From contig NZ_JBBWUA010000008.1 in the NCBI RefSeq assembly GCF_038181555.1, positions 1 to 64,000 of the forward strand: DNA of 64,000 nucleotides. Reading direction: 5' to 3'. This stretch comes from Desulfitobacterium sp038181555. GTDB lineage: Bacteria > Bacillota > Desulfitobacteriia > Desulfitobacteriales > Desulfitobacteriaceae. A program made the translations under genes and the position numbers. The notes under the pieces are model-generated. The model saw nothing but the letters and a program-made list of their open reading frames with translations. It searched no databases and had not been told where the DNA came from. Positions 1 to 9,187 of the stretch are shown here, piece after piece (positions within the stretch are counted from its first letter, which is position 1; every line of letters starts with the position of its first letter).

Positions 1-46
1 ATCGAGTCATAAAAGCTGATAATTTAACATATTTTTGAGCACTTTT

Positions 47-67
47 CTTTCACCCAATGGGTGAAAG
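47..67. repeat. Perfect inverted repeat (9-bp arms)
   Basis: CTTTCACCC and GGGTGAAAG flank a 3-base loop. It lies about 75 bases past the stop of the secreted-protein gene on the minus strand. No T-run follows on either strand, so it is a poor intrinsic terminator. It could be a 3' processing hairpin or the edge of a feature outside the window. Confidence 0.4.
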
Positions 68-141
68 CTGAATTTCGAAGGAACGCATATTTATCAAGGC
101 TTTGATTATGCTTTTTGAAGTACTGACGTAGAATCTAGGTT

Positions 142-1389
142 CTACTCTAAGACGGGACTAAAATTAGAATCGAACATGATACCGTTCATACCTCTATCAT
201 AACTATCCACATTGAAGTTTACTTTACCGGCATAATCATCCAGATAAATATAACCTCGTCTATTATCATTGTTTCCTGTTGAAATATCAAAATTGGCATC
301 GCGCATAGATTTCTCGTTAAAGGTAGCCTTGAAGGAGAAGGCTTCCATCTGATTGGCTGAATCAGCAAATTCAGGCTTATAGACCTCCTTGTAATTCCCT
401 GTAATACTATTCGTATCGATCTGAGTTAGCTCTAAAATCCGCTCTCCGGCCTTAACAAACTTACCCTCTTTTTCAATGATGATGTCATTTTTAAAGGTGC
501 CAACGAACTTCTGTGGGTTGTTGATTTCATTAGGGGCATTGGCGTACTGCTTAATAACTTCCTTACCGGTCAAATCTGGTTTAGCAACGACGGTGGAATT
601 TACATCTTTTATGCTGCCCAAAATTTCAATCGTAATATCATGGTTTTGTCCGTTAGCATCTTTGCCGGTGACAGTCGCAGTGCCGAGGATACGCTCTAAA
701 GCACCATCTTCCTTAACATTAGCTGACCCTGACACTTCTTTAACGGTGATATCTTTGGTAAGATGGGGCCAACTATTATTTTGATTTCTACCATCAAATT
801 GCTGCTTTAAACTAAGCGATGATACGGCATTGACAAGGGCCGGAATCTGCATTTCCGAGAGTGATCCTGACAAGACTATAGTTCCGTCAGGGTTTTCGTT
901 AACGATCACATGGTCCTTCAGACTTCCGACCACGGCATCGATGATTCGTTCCACATCGGCTGCTTCTTCCTCAGCAAAGGGATCATCGGGAATGATGTGT
1001 TCACGTTCTTCATTGTATTCAGTTACATAGACTTTATCACTTCTCTGATCGATGTTTATACTCGTTTTACTGTCGTTATAATTATAGTAAGTGCTAGTTT
1101 TTCCTGCTTCTACATTTGTATTATTGCTCTCCTGAGCATTTTTAATTCGATCGACCTTATTTACAGCGTTACTGGAGATGATCACCTGACCGTTATCCTT
1201 GATTATTGCAGTCATTTCCATGGTATAATTGTTGTATTCACCGGTGGCTTTCGCCGAGACAAGCTTAACACTATCCTTTAACTGCTCATACCCACTTTTA
1301 CTAGCAATATCGGCAAATGCTGTGGTAGCGAACAATAAAGTCCCTACTGTAAAGCTAGCAATAATCGCTGTTTTCTTTTTCATCTTCAC
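142..1389 (-). CDS. Secreted protein of unknown function
   Basis: The protein has 415 residues. A lysine-rich N-terminus and a hydrophobic stretch end in TAFA around residue 26, a standard signal peptide, so it is probably exported. The rest is hydrophilic and rich in Asn, Asp, Lys and Thr, with alternating beta-type patterns and no motif I recognise. Cysteines are absent from the mature part. The start is GTG, eight bases after AAGGAG; an ATG two codons later is also possible. It stands as a single gene. It may be an envelope or extracellular protein, but no function can be assigned from sequence alone. Confidence 0.75.
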   Translation of the reverse strand: MKMKKKTAIIASFTVGTLLFATTAFADIASKSGYEQLKDSVKLVSAKATGEYNNYTMEMTAIIKDNGQVIISSNAVNKVDRIKNAQESNNTNVEAGKTSTYYNYNDSKTSINIDQRSDKVYVTEYNEEREHIIPDDPFAEEEAADVERIIDAVVGSLKDHVIVNENPDGTIVLSGSLSEMQIPALVNAVSSLSLKQQFDGRNQNNSWPHLTKDITVKEVSGSANVKEDGALERILGTATVTGKDANGQNHDITIEILGSIKDVNSTVVAKPDLTGKEVIKQYANAPNEINNPQKFVGTFKNDIIIEKEGKFVKAGERILELTQIDTNSITGNYKEVYKPEFADSANQMEAFSFKATFNEKSMRDANFDISTGNNDNRRGYIYLDDYAGKVNFNVDSYDRGMNGIMFDSNFSPVLE

Positions 1390-1548
1390 TTACTTCACTC
1401 CTTAAAATTATAGGAAGCTTCCTTAACTCTATTCTAGCCCCATGGTCTTGATTTTCCGTAAACAGATTCTAAATAAAGTATAAACTAAGTATTGAAATAA
1501 ATAAACTTCACTTCATGGATTGACTTAATAAAATGGTCAATATAAAAA

Positions 1549-1567
1549 AGCCGGCGCAAGTCCGGCT
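1549..1567 (-). terminator. Intrinsic terminator of the ytvI gene
   Basis: A GC-rich stem (AGCCGG paired with CCGGCT) overlaps the ytvI stop codon and is followed on the minus strand by a run of six T. Confidence 0.8.
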
Positions 1568-2630
1568 AAATTTGGAAACGATAACGTATAACATTTGCTT
1601 TGACTAATGCTTTATACAAGATGATAAGCAGAGGAGCCATGAATACACCCACGATCCCCATTACCTTAAAGCCTACCCAAATTGAGATTAGAGTTGCCAA
1701 GGGTCCAAGCCCAATTCTTCCACCGAGAATTTTCGGTTCAATAATCTTACGCAATACAGTAATGATAATAAAGAGTAGCACAAGTCCGATGCCCCGGAAG
1801 ATATCACCTTGGGTGATCCAAAACAACCCCCAGGGAACCAACACTGAGCCTGTGCCCAGAATAGGAAGAATATCGACAATCACGATTAAAAAAGCTAGTA
1901 CAAGTGCATAGCGTACATCTAAGAAGATTAAGCCACCCAGACTCACTATATAGGTGAAGGTACTTAAAATGACTTGAGCTTTAAGAAAACCAATGGTGGC
2001 GTTGCGTAAGTCGGAGAGTACGGCAATGGCTTTAGGCTTAGATTTCTCTTTAAAATAAGAAAAAAAGCGTTGATTGATTTGGCTTAAATTGAGATTTATC
2101 ATATAAAGAGCAATGAAGAAAATGAGTAAGGTGAAGAAAAAGTTAGGAATCGATGCCGTAATCAAAAGGGTCTGAGCGCCCACACTAGAGATCAGATTGA
2201 GATTAGAAAGTTGATTGACAAATCCCGTCATCGTTTGATTGATTTGCAAACCAATTTCAGGCGGGAAAACTAAGATAAAATCATTAATCTGTTGCGCAAA
2301 ATCGGTAAACCACACTTGAATATTGGGGAGATTCCTCTGAATAAACTTGATGAGTTCAAAGGCCTCCGAAATTATTTTGGCAATAAGGAAGTAGGAAAGA
2401 AATAAGGCGCCTCCTAAGAACACAAAGTATGATACGTTTGCAGCAAGGGGGCGATTAATCTTCAAGTATTTCATGAGCTTAAGATTAAAAGGTTCTAAAA
2501 GCAAGGCCGTTAGTAACGCTAGGATAAATGGAGCAAAATAAGGCAAGAGGTAATAGATCAGCAATGGCACCAAAATAAAGGCGATGATGATTAGAAGCGT
2601 TACCGCGACTTTTTTAGCATATTCTTTCAT
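1566..2630 (-). CDS. ytvI: AI-2E/UPF0118 family permease, YtvI type
   Basis: The protein has 354 residues and about eight hydrophobic segments: two at the N-terminus, one near residues 65-90, then a cluster from 155 to the end with a soluble loop between. Length, layout and the LPILGTGSVLVPWG stretch near residues 255-270 fit the AI-2E/UPF0118 family. The N-terminal pattern is that of the sporulation membrane protein YtvI. Members are proposed exporters or ion antiporters; the role of YtvI in sporulation is poorly defined. The start is ATG after a GGAGAG-type site. It is a single gene with its own terminator. Family assignment is firm, exact role inferred. Confidence 0.8.
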   Translation of the reverse strand: MKEYAKKVAVTLLIIIAFILVPLLIYYLLPYFAPFILALLTALLLEPFNLKLMKYLKINRPLAANVSYFVFLGGALFLSYFLIAKIISEAFELIKFIQRNLPNIQVWFTDFAQQINDFILVFPPEIGLQINQTMTGFVNQLSNLNLISSVGAQTLLITASIPNFFFTLLIFFIALYMINLNLSQINQRFFSYFKEKSKPKAIAVLSDLRNATIGFLKAQVILSTFTYIVSLGGLIFLDVRYALVLAFLIVIVDILPILGTGSVLVPWGLFWITQGDIFRGIGLVLLFIIITVLRKIIEPKILGGRIGLGPLATLISIWVGFKVMGIVGVFMAPLLIILYKALVKANVIRYRFQI

Positions 2631-2841
2631 GAAGGGATACTCTCTCCGATCCGCGAATTATTTGGTTATTACTCATTTTATGGCATATCTTTTCCTTTTG
2701 CAATAAAAGAAACCCGAAGGTAACTTCTTAGCGCAGGTTGGATTGTCATGCCTTGTTATTGAATTGAAGGTAAGCCACATTTTATGTCGAATCTAGTAAG
2801 ATGGACGTAAAACTTACGATCACGATTAAAAGGAGCAATAT

Positions 2842-4164
2842 ATGATTATAGAGATAGATAACCGCACGATTACCCAAATAAAAAATCCTGAGTTCTCTCA
2901 ATATGCACAAATCTATGCCCGAGTCTATGATCACTTTATCGATCAAATTAAGCAAACCGGCCTGGATTTAGACGAGAATCTGACCGAAGAAACACACCAT
3001 AAGTTGGAACATTTAAGAGAAAAGCAAGCAAAGTTTAGAAATTGTGATAAAAGCATCGTCAACCATTGGATCTCTTCAGCCTGTGAAATTTGCCAGAAGG
3101 GCATGGGAACAGTTACCTTCTACATTTCTCTCAGGTGCCACCGTAATTGCTATTTTTGCTTTAACCCCAATCAGGAGGATTACGAGCATTATACCCATCA
3201 CAAAAGAAACGTAGTTGAAGAACTCTCGCAACTGCTCAAGCAGGGTCAAAAGTTCTCGCACATCGCCTTAACCGGTGGGGAGCCCCTCCTGCATAAGCAA
3301 GAGATGTTGGATTTTTTTCGAACAGTTCAAGAAAAGACCCCTAAGACCCATACCCGTCTTTATACATCCGGCGACTTTCTAGACCGAGAAATCCTTCAAG
3401 ACCTCAAAGAGGCTGGTCTGAAAGAAATTCGTTTCAGTATCAAAATGGAAGATCCCGAACCCTTTAAGAAAGAAGTCTACGATCGTATTGCCTTAAGCAA
3501 GGAATTCATTCCCGCTGTCATGGTCGAAATGCCTGTCTTACCAGGGAGTCTAAAGGAAATGAGAGATGTACTTTTGGAATTGGAGCGCATCGGCATAGCT
3601 GGTATCAACTTACTTGAGCTTTGCTTTCCCTTTCATAATGCGGAAGATTTTCGGAAGCGTGGCTTCAAAATTAAGAATCCTCCCTTTAAGGTCCTCTATG
3701 ACTATTGGTATGCAGGTGGTCTCCCCATCTCCCGCAGTGAACTGGAATGCCTAGAATTGATGGAGTTTGCGCTGGAGCAACAGCTAAGCATCGGCGTCCA
3801 TTACTGTTCCTTAGAAAACAAACAGACAGGTCAAATCTATCAGCAAAATTATGGACAAAAGGTCTCTCCCCTCATGCTCTTCTCCCAAAGGGATTATTTC
3901 TTTAAATCAGCTAAAGTCTTTGGTGAGGATATCGAAAAAGTCCTGAAGGTTTTTAAAAAGAAGAAAGTAGCAGACTATCAAATCAATCGGGATTATAATT
4001 TCCTCGAGTTCCATATAAGCCAAATCAAGCACCTCAAGGATCTGGATCTAGAATTCGGGATTTCCTCGAATGTTATGGAACATCGTGAGGATGGAAACTA
4101 TATGCGGGAGCTAAAGATTGATTTAGCTTATCCAAAGAATTTTGACATAAGAATAGATATTTAG
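2842..4164 (+). CDS. Radical SAM protein of unknown substrate
   Basis: The protein has 440 residues and carries the radical SAM cluster motif CX3CX2C at Cys99, Cys103 and Cys106, inside RCHRNCYFCF. The SAM-binding TGGEP follows near residue 145. Further cysteines at 68, 81 and 84 (the last two as CEIC) precede the core and could bind a second metal site, though no SPASM-type C-terminal cysteine cluster is evident. The C-terminal 150 residues are charged and unrecognised. It is the only plus-strand gene in the first 42 kb, with an AAGGAG-type site before its ATG. No precursor peptide or partner gene adjoins it, so the substrate is unknown. Confidence 0.8.
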   Translation: MIIEIDNRTITQIKNPEFSQYAQIYARVYDHFIDQIKQTGLDLDENLTEETHHKLEHLREKQAKFRNCDKSIVNHWISSACEICQKGMGTVTFYISLRCHRNCYFCFNPNQEDYEHYTHHKRNVVEELSQLLKQGQKFSHIALTGGEPLLHKQEMLDFFRTVQEKTPKTHTRLYTSGDFLDREILQDLKEAGLKEIRFSIKMEDPEPFKKEVYDRIALSKEFIPAVMVEMPVLPGSLKEMRDVLLELERIGIAGINLLELCFPFHNAEDFRKRGFKIKNPPFKVLYDYWYAGGLPISRSELECLELMEFALEQQLSIGVHYCSLENKQTGQIYQQNYGQKVSPLMLFSQRDYFFKSAKVFGEDIEKVLKVFKKKKVADYQINRDYNFLEFHISQIKHLKDLDLEFGISSNVMEHREDGNYMRELKIDLAYPKNFDIRIDI

Positions 4165-4219
4165 AGAAAAAGCTTGATCCGCAAAACTTAGTAAGTAACA
4201 CAAAGAGTACTGATAGAAG

Positions 4220-4259
4220 AAAGAAGGGCGAGCCCAGAACAAATTGGGCACCCTTCTTT
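4220..4259. terminator. Bidirectional terminator between convergent genes
   Basis: AAAGAAGGG pairs with CCCTTCTTT, with an inner GCCCAG/TTGGGC stem. It sits between the end of the radical SAM gene (plus) and the end of the DEAD-box helicase gene (minus), with T-rich sequence on both outer sides. Confidence 0.75.
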
Positions 4260-4263
4260 ACTT

Positions 4264-5520
4264 TCATGCTTTCGATTTCTTAGCGTGTCTTGGTTCTTTA
4301 TACTCTCTATCCTCTTTATGTCCGTGATGCTCATTATGTCCTTTAGGTACGTTGTGCTTATCATGTTCCTTTTGCTGCGAAGGAAACACTTTTCCATGGG
4401 ACAGATTATGTAGGGGAATGGATATTTTCAGTGTGTTTTCAATCTTAGTTATTAAAGGTTTTTCATGATCCGTTGCCAGTGAGATCGCGATCCCACTTTG
4501 CCCTGCACGACCGGTTCTTCCCACCCGATGTAGATAAAGATGGGGATCTTCAGGTAAATCAAGATTAAAAATATGGGTGATGTTCTTAATATCTAGTCCT
4601 CTTGCCGCCAAATCGGAGGCCACAAGCAGGTTTGTCTTACCGTTTCGAAAGTTCTCCATGGCCTGTCGCCGTTTAGCCTTATCAGCAGATCCTGAGATCG
4701 CTTCCGCCTCTAGCCCATGATACTTTAGTCTTTCCGCGGTTTTCTCGATTTCTTCACTCTTATTAATAAAAATTAAGGCTCGTGTCGGTTCAAGATGTCG
4801 AATCAATTTTCGCAACAGCTCAAGTTTGTCCCGTTGCTCACAGAGAAAATACTGGTGAGCAATCGTTGGTGTCACTGTTGCTTTCTCCTTGACACGAAGG
4901 ATTGCCGGTTCCTTAAGAAAGTCGGCTGACTGTTTTACGGTTTCTGGGGTTATAGTCGCAGAAAACAATAGCACCTGACGATCTTTGAGGGTGGTTTTAA
5001 GTACAGATTTTACCGCTGGAAGGTTCTTCTCATCCAGTAAACGATCTGCTTCATCAAGCACAATCGTTTTAAGGGTCTGGGAGGATATCTTTTTTTTCTG
5101 GATCAGTTCCAACATACGTCCTGCTGAACCGACGATAATGTGTGGCTTCTCTTTGAGCTTTTCGATTTGTCGGGTGATATTGACGTTACCAATCACAGCT
5201 GCCGAGGTGACCGTTCCACCTAAATGTTCTGCTAAACTTTGGATTTGGCGTTGAACCTGTAAGGCAAGCTCGTGGGTAGGGGTAAGAATCAGGGCTTGAT
5301 TTTCTTTTTTAAGCAGATCGATTTTCTGGATGATCGGCAGGAGATACGCTAGTGTCTTACCTGACCCTGTTTCAGATTGGCCTACGACGTCCTGGTTGTT
5401 GAGGATGAGCGGAATTGCTTCTTGCTGTATTTTGGTGGGTTCAATAATCTTTTCTTTTTGAAGGGCATCAACAAGCAGTGAATGGACACCTAATTGGGCA
5501 AAGGACTGAGTTGTTTCCAT
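4264..5520 (-). CDS. DEAD-box ATP-dependent RNA helicase
   Basis: This protein of about 418 residues shows the helicase motifs in order: a Q-motif region (TKIQQEAIP), Walker A SETGSGKT, PTHELALQ, DEAD, SAT, and the C-terminal HRVGRTGRAG. Such proteins unwind short RNA duplexes in ribosome assembly, RNA decay or cold adaptation. The C-terminus after the core is short, basic and rich in His, Lys and Glu, a likely RNA-binding tail. I place the start at the METTQSF ATG because GAGGGTG lies eight bases before it. An in-frame ATG 33 bases upstream has no good site. It is a single gene; the specific subfamily cannot be fixed by eye. Confidence 0.9.
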   Translation of the reverse strand: METTQSFAQLGVHSLLVDALQKEKIIEPTKIQQEAIPLILNNQDVVGQSETGSGKTLAYLLPIIQKIDLLKKENQALILTPTHELALQVQRQIQSLAEHLGGTVTSAAVIGNVNITRQIEKLKEKPHIIVGSAGRMLELIQKKKISSQTLKTIVLDEADRLLDEKNLPAVKSVLKTTLKDRQVLLFSATITPETVKQSADFLKEPAILRVKEKATVTPTIAHQYFLCEQRDKLELLRKLIRHLEPTRALIFINKSEEIEKTAERLKYHGLEAEAISGSADKAKRRQAMENFRNGKTNLLVASDLAARGLDIKNITHIFNLDLPEDPHLYLHRVGRTGRAGQSGIAISLATDHEKPLITKIENTLKISIPLHNLSHGKVFPSQQKEHDKHNVPKGHNEHHGHKEDREYKEPRHAKKSKA

Positions 5521-5618
5521 AGTTGTTACACCCTCTTCTTTAATAATATGCATCCTGATGTTGGCTAAGATGTTTGACTCATTATAGCCTGTTTTCAGCT
5601 ATCTGCCAAATTAAGATA

Positions 5619-5639
5619 CGGGACAGATTATCTGTCCCG
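5619..5639 (-). terminator. Hairpin after the MFS gene
   Basis: CGGGACAGA and TCTGTCCCG form a perfect 9-bp stem with a 3-base loop, 20 bases past the MFS stop codon. The T-run is weak, so termination efficiency is uncertain. Confidence 0.6.
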
Positions 5640-5658
5640 CGTCTACCCTTTTTAAGTG

Positions 5659-6852
5659 TCAAACCGTCTCCCCTGATGGTACCGTGGGCTTTGCTATCCT
5701 AATGCGGCTGGCGACAATTAAGTTGAGAACGGCGATGAAGGCTCCTGCGAAAAAAACAAACTCATAGCCCCATAGATTCCAGATCATACCACCAATCCAA
5801 GGTATGAACATAGCGAGTGCGTGATCTAATGTAGTACCCATAGCTAAGGATGGAGAAACATCACTAGGCTCTACCGCAATTCTACGCAGGTAGGTTGCTC
5901 TGGCCATCGTAGAGGCCATCAACATTTGATCCACAACATAACAGGCAAAGATGAAAATGATGGCCAGCTCTCCTTTGCCGATTCCTTCGAAGAAAGCTTT
6001 AGAAACTCCATAACCGATACAAACAAAAATCAGGATTATGGCCTCGCTGGCTAAGACAAATCTTTCCCCAAACTTATCGATTAAATAGCCGACAAAAGGT
6101 TTAAAGAAAATGCTCAGACCGGCGATGATAAAGCCTAACATAGCAAACGTACTTACCCCTTGATTAAAGATCTTGATGAGCACCCAAGGTGCAAAGGTGA
6201 GAAAGATCTGTTTGCGGGCTCCATATAAAACGTTCAAGACATAAAAAAGGGAATACTCCCTCCTGAAAATCAGCTTATAGCCTTTTGTTTTCGTTGGCTT
6301 ATGAGGATTCATCCGCATTAACAGAATTCCCGCTAAGATGAAAGTGATCGCACCGATCAGAAAAATCAGTTGATAGTTCACTTGAACTTTCTTGAAGATT
6401 AAGGCGAAACTCAAGTTAGCAACAAGAAAAATCAAGGTATTTGCCCCGTTGATCTGACCAAGCTTTTTACCCATATTGGCTTCATCAGAAAGACTCATGA
6501 CAATACTATTGGAAATGGGCATATAGAGATGCTGTCCCATACTGTAAATCAAAAGCCATACCACCATGGTATTAAAATCGCCGGCTATAAAGCCCATCCC
6601 AAACATTCCAAAGGCAGCGAGAGCGTTTGCTACAACAGCAATGCGGATGTCACCCAGAAAAAGCAAAAGTGTTGAAACGAAAACAACCGCAAATCCGGGA
6701 AACTCACGAGGTATTTCCAGCAAAGTCCTTTGGGAAACTGTCAGGTGAAAGCTATCATTCAAGAAATTGTTAAAAAACGAAGTGTCGATGCTTTGGGTGA
6801 TACCCAAAAGTGCACTGATTAGCAAAAATAGTGTAAAATCCCGCTTCTGCAT
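5659..6852 (-). CDS. Major facilitator superfamily transporter
   Basis: The protein has about 397 residues and 10-12 hydrophobic segments along its whole length, typical of an MFS permease with one substrate channel. Substrate is unknown; no specificity motif is evident. I chose the MQKRDFTLF ATG at 6852, preceded by AGAGGA. A longer frame from a TTG at 6894 runs through the recQ terminator and has no ribosome binding site. It follows recQ by about 86 bases but is separated by that terminator, so it probably has its own promoter. Confidence 0.85.
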   Translation of the reverse strand: MQKRDFTLFLLISALLGITQSIDTSFFNNFLNDSFHLTVSQRTLLEIPREFPGFAVVFVSTLLLFLGDIRIAVVANALAAFGMFGMGFIAGDFNTMVVWLLIYSMGQHLYMPISNSIVMSLSDEANMGKKLGQINGANTLIFLVANLSFALIFKKVQVNYQLIFLIGAITFILAGILLMRMNPHKPTKTKGYKLIFRREYSLFYVLNVLYGARKQIFLTFAPWVLIKIFNQGVSTFAMLGFIIAGLSIFFKPFVGYLIDKFGERFVLASEAIILIFVCIGYGVSKAFFEGIGKGELAIIFIFACYVVDQMLMASTMARATYLRRIAVEPSDVSPSLAMGTTLDHALAMFIPWIGGMIWNLWGYEFVFFAGAFIAVLNLIVASRIRIAKPTVPSGETV

Positions 6853-6892
6853 CTTTGTCCTCTTCTCTTTGTGCGTTATTCGTTTATGCCCC

Positions 6893-6912
6893 AAAAAAGT
6901 GTCCGGTGGACA
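6893..6912 (-). terminator. Intrinsic terminator after recQ
   Basis: A short stem (TGTCC/GGACA, 3-base loop) is followed on the minus strand by six T. It closes the transcription unit that ends with recQ. Confidence 0.65.
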
Positions 6913-6938
6913 TTTTCGAATCTTTCATTCATCACAAC

Positions 6939-9185
6939 TCAAAGCTCACTCTTGGCAATGACCATCTTTATGGCCATCCAATCGACTTCCTCAGGCAAGG
7001 AATCTTTAATGGGGCGCAATTTTTCGGCCCCCACTTGGGCGATGGCTTTTAGAATCAGCTCTTCCTGCCCGACCGGAACGAAATCACTCCAGTGAATCGG
7101 TTGACCTTCTTTGAAAGCACGAACTATGTGTTCTTGAATAGTTACCAACTTATAATTACGCACTTTGCATATTTCTTCAAGGTTTTTTCCCTCTTGGTAT
7201 AGTTGGTAGGTAACCAAATGGCTGGGGACTTTATTTTCTTTTTCTGCCTTGACGCTGTCAGCCTTAGACTGGCTTGTAGTCAATTCCCAGGGCAGTGGTT
7301 CCCGAGGCAGATGATCCGAACAGCTTTCCACCGGTTGCTTGATCAGAGTAACCTCACTGGGGTTCTTCTGAGATGATTCACTGGGATTCTTCTGAGTAGA
7401 CTCACCGAGATTCCTTACCAAATAATCCTGAATACCGATCAGAAAGATATCTCCGTACTTTTCCAGCTTGCGCTCCCCTACCCCTCCAAGGCGTAGAAAG
7501 GCTGAGCGACTCTGAGGACAAGTATTGGCCATCTCTCTTAAGGTGCTATCTGCAAAAATCATATAAGGTGGCAGACCCTCCTTGGCCGCCACTTCCTTGC
7601 GCAATAGACGTAAATGTTCAAACAAGGTGGGCCGTTCTTCTTCTTGCACCTTCGCTTTGCGGGACACCTTTTGCCAGACCTGTTCATCCCCTTTGAGGAC
7701 AGGTACGGCATTTTTGCCCAGTTTCACAACCGGATAATCTCCCGTAGAAAGTCGCAAATAATCTTCCGAGATCAGATAGTTAATCTGGTCTCGAATCTCT
7801 TGAACCTTGCGCTCTCTCATCAATCCGTAGGTGCTTAATTGATCAAAGCGTAATTCAAGAACTTTCTTATTGCTGGAGCCTTTAAGAACATCGGCAACCA
7901 GATTAATCCCAAAGCGTTCACGCATGCGAGCAATACAGGAGAGGATTTTCTGGGTGTCGACTGTAATATCGACAAGCTCCCGATCGTCTGTGCAATTACC
8001 GCAATTCCCACATTCCTCAGGGGCATTCATCTCCCCAAAGTATTCGAGGATTTCTTTGCGCAGACAACGAGTGGTATGACAATAAGCAGACATCTCTTGA
8101 AGCTTCTTGTGTTCATTGGCTTTTCGTTCAGGGTTAAAGGTCGAGTTGTCGATCATATAGCGTTGCAATACGACATCTTGGGGGGAAAACAATAAAATAC
8201 ACGCAGCAGGTTCACCATCTCGACCCGCCCTACCCGCTTCCTGATAGTAAGCCTCCATATTCTTGGGCATGTTGTAATGAATAACAAAACGCACGTTGGA
8301 TTTATCTATCCCCATACCAAAGGCGTTGGTAGCCACCATGAGGGGAGTTTTATCATAAAGAAATGATTCCTGTGATTTCTGACGATCTTGATCATTCATC
8401 CCGGCATGATACTTACCTACAGGGAGTCCCTTTCCCTTTAAATATGTCTGTAACTGATCTACCTCTTTACGAGTAGCAGCATAAATAATCCCCGACTCAC
8501 GATGATGTTCGAGACAATAATTAGCGAGGAAAATCTTTTTGTTTTCCCCACGAAGAGTGGTAAAGCTTAAATTAGGGCGATCAAAACCAGTCACAAATAC
8601 ATTTGGCTTTCTCAACCTTAATAAACGAACAATATCTTCTTTAACTTCTTGAGTAGCCGTTGCCGTAAAAGCACCCATGAGTGGTCTCTCGGGTAGTGAG
8701 TCCACAAAAGCACCGATCCCTCGATAACTGGGCCGGAAATCATGTCCCCACTGGGAGACGCAATGTGCTTCATCCACGGCGACAAAGGAAATGCTCAAGG
8801 ATTCGAGCAAGGTCAGAAAGCTCTCGGTTTCTAATCTTTCTGGCGCAACATAAAGTAGCTTATATTCTCCACTACGAGCCTTGTTAATCCTCTTCCTCGC
8901 TTCATTGATGGATAGAGAGCTATTGATAAAGGTAGCCGGAGCCCCAGCATCATGAAGAGCATCCACTTGATCCTTCATCAAGGAGATGAGCGGAGAAATT
9001 ACCAGTGTTACCCCTGGGAAAAGCAGCGCAGGGATTTGATAGGCTAAGGATTTACCGGCACCGGTAGGCATAATAGCAACCGTATCCCTAGCTTCCAGCA
9101 AGCTTTTAATAACCTTTTGCTGACCCGGTCGGAATTCCGCATAACCAAAATATCGTTTTAATTCTGTTAATGCTTGGTCCATCAT
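6939..9185 (-). CDS. recQ: ATP-dependent DNA helicase RecQ
   Basis: The protein has 748 residues. A superfamily 2 helicase core carries Walker A MPTGAGKS near residue 40 and DEAH near 140. It is followed by the zinc-binding cysteines (CGNCGNC and an upstream Cys), a winged-helix RQC region, an HRDC domain near 520-595 and a C-terminal helix-turn-helix extension. RecQ unwinds forks and recombination intermediates 3' to 5'. The linker before the last domain has a short duplication of the QKNPSES type. Its ATG ATG start is only a few bases past the stop of the corrinoid-protein gene, so it may be translationally coupled and cotranscribed with that operon. This is unusual company for a repair helicase. 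Confidence 0.95.
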   Translation of the reverse strand: MMDQALTELKRYFGYAEFRPGQQKVIKSLLEARDTVAIMPTGAGKSLAYQIPALLFPGVTLVISPLISLMKDQVDALHDAGAPATFINSSLSINEARKRINKARSGEYKLLYVAPERLETESFLTLLESLSISFVAVDEAHCVSQWGHDFRPSYRGIGAFVDSLPERPLMGAFTATATQEVKEDIVRLLRLRKPNVFVTGFDRPNLSFTTLRGENKKIFLANYCLEHHRESGIIYAATRKEVDQLQTYLKGKGLPVGKYHAGMNDQDRQKSQESFLYDKTPLMVATNAFGMGIDKSNVRFVIHYNMPKNMEAYYQEAGRAGRDGEPAACILLFSPQDVVLQRYMIDNSTFNPERKANEHKKLQEMSAYCHTTRCLRKEILEYFGEMNAPEECGNCGNCTDDRELVDITVDTQKILSCIARMRERFGINLVADVLKGSSNKKVLELRFDQLSTYGLMRERKVQEIRDQINYLISEDYLRLSTGDYPVVKLGKNAVPVLKGDEQVWQKVSRKAKVQEEERPTLFEHLRLLRKEVAAKEGLPPYMIFADSTLREMANTCPQSRSAFLRLGGVGERKLEKYGDIFLIGIQDYLVRNLGESTQKNPSESSQKNPSEVTLIKQPVESCSDHLPREPLPWELTTSQSKADSVKAEKENKVPSHLVTYQLYQEGKNLEEICKVRNYKLVTIQEHIVRAFKEGQPIHWSDFVPVGQEELILKAIAQVGAEKLRPIKDSLPEEVDWMAIKMVIAKSEL

Positions 9186-9187
9186 TT

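Noticed and set aside
47..67. Hairpin as a terminator for the first gene
   Set aside because: No T-run follows on the minus strand; kept only as an inverted repeat.
6852..6894. Longer N-terminus for the MFS transporter from a TTG
   Set aside because: The extension lies partly in the recQ terminator and has no ribosome binding site; the ATG at 6852 has AGAGGA in front.
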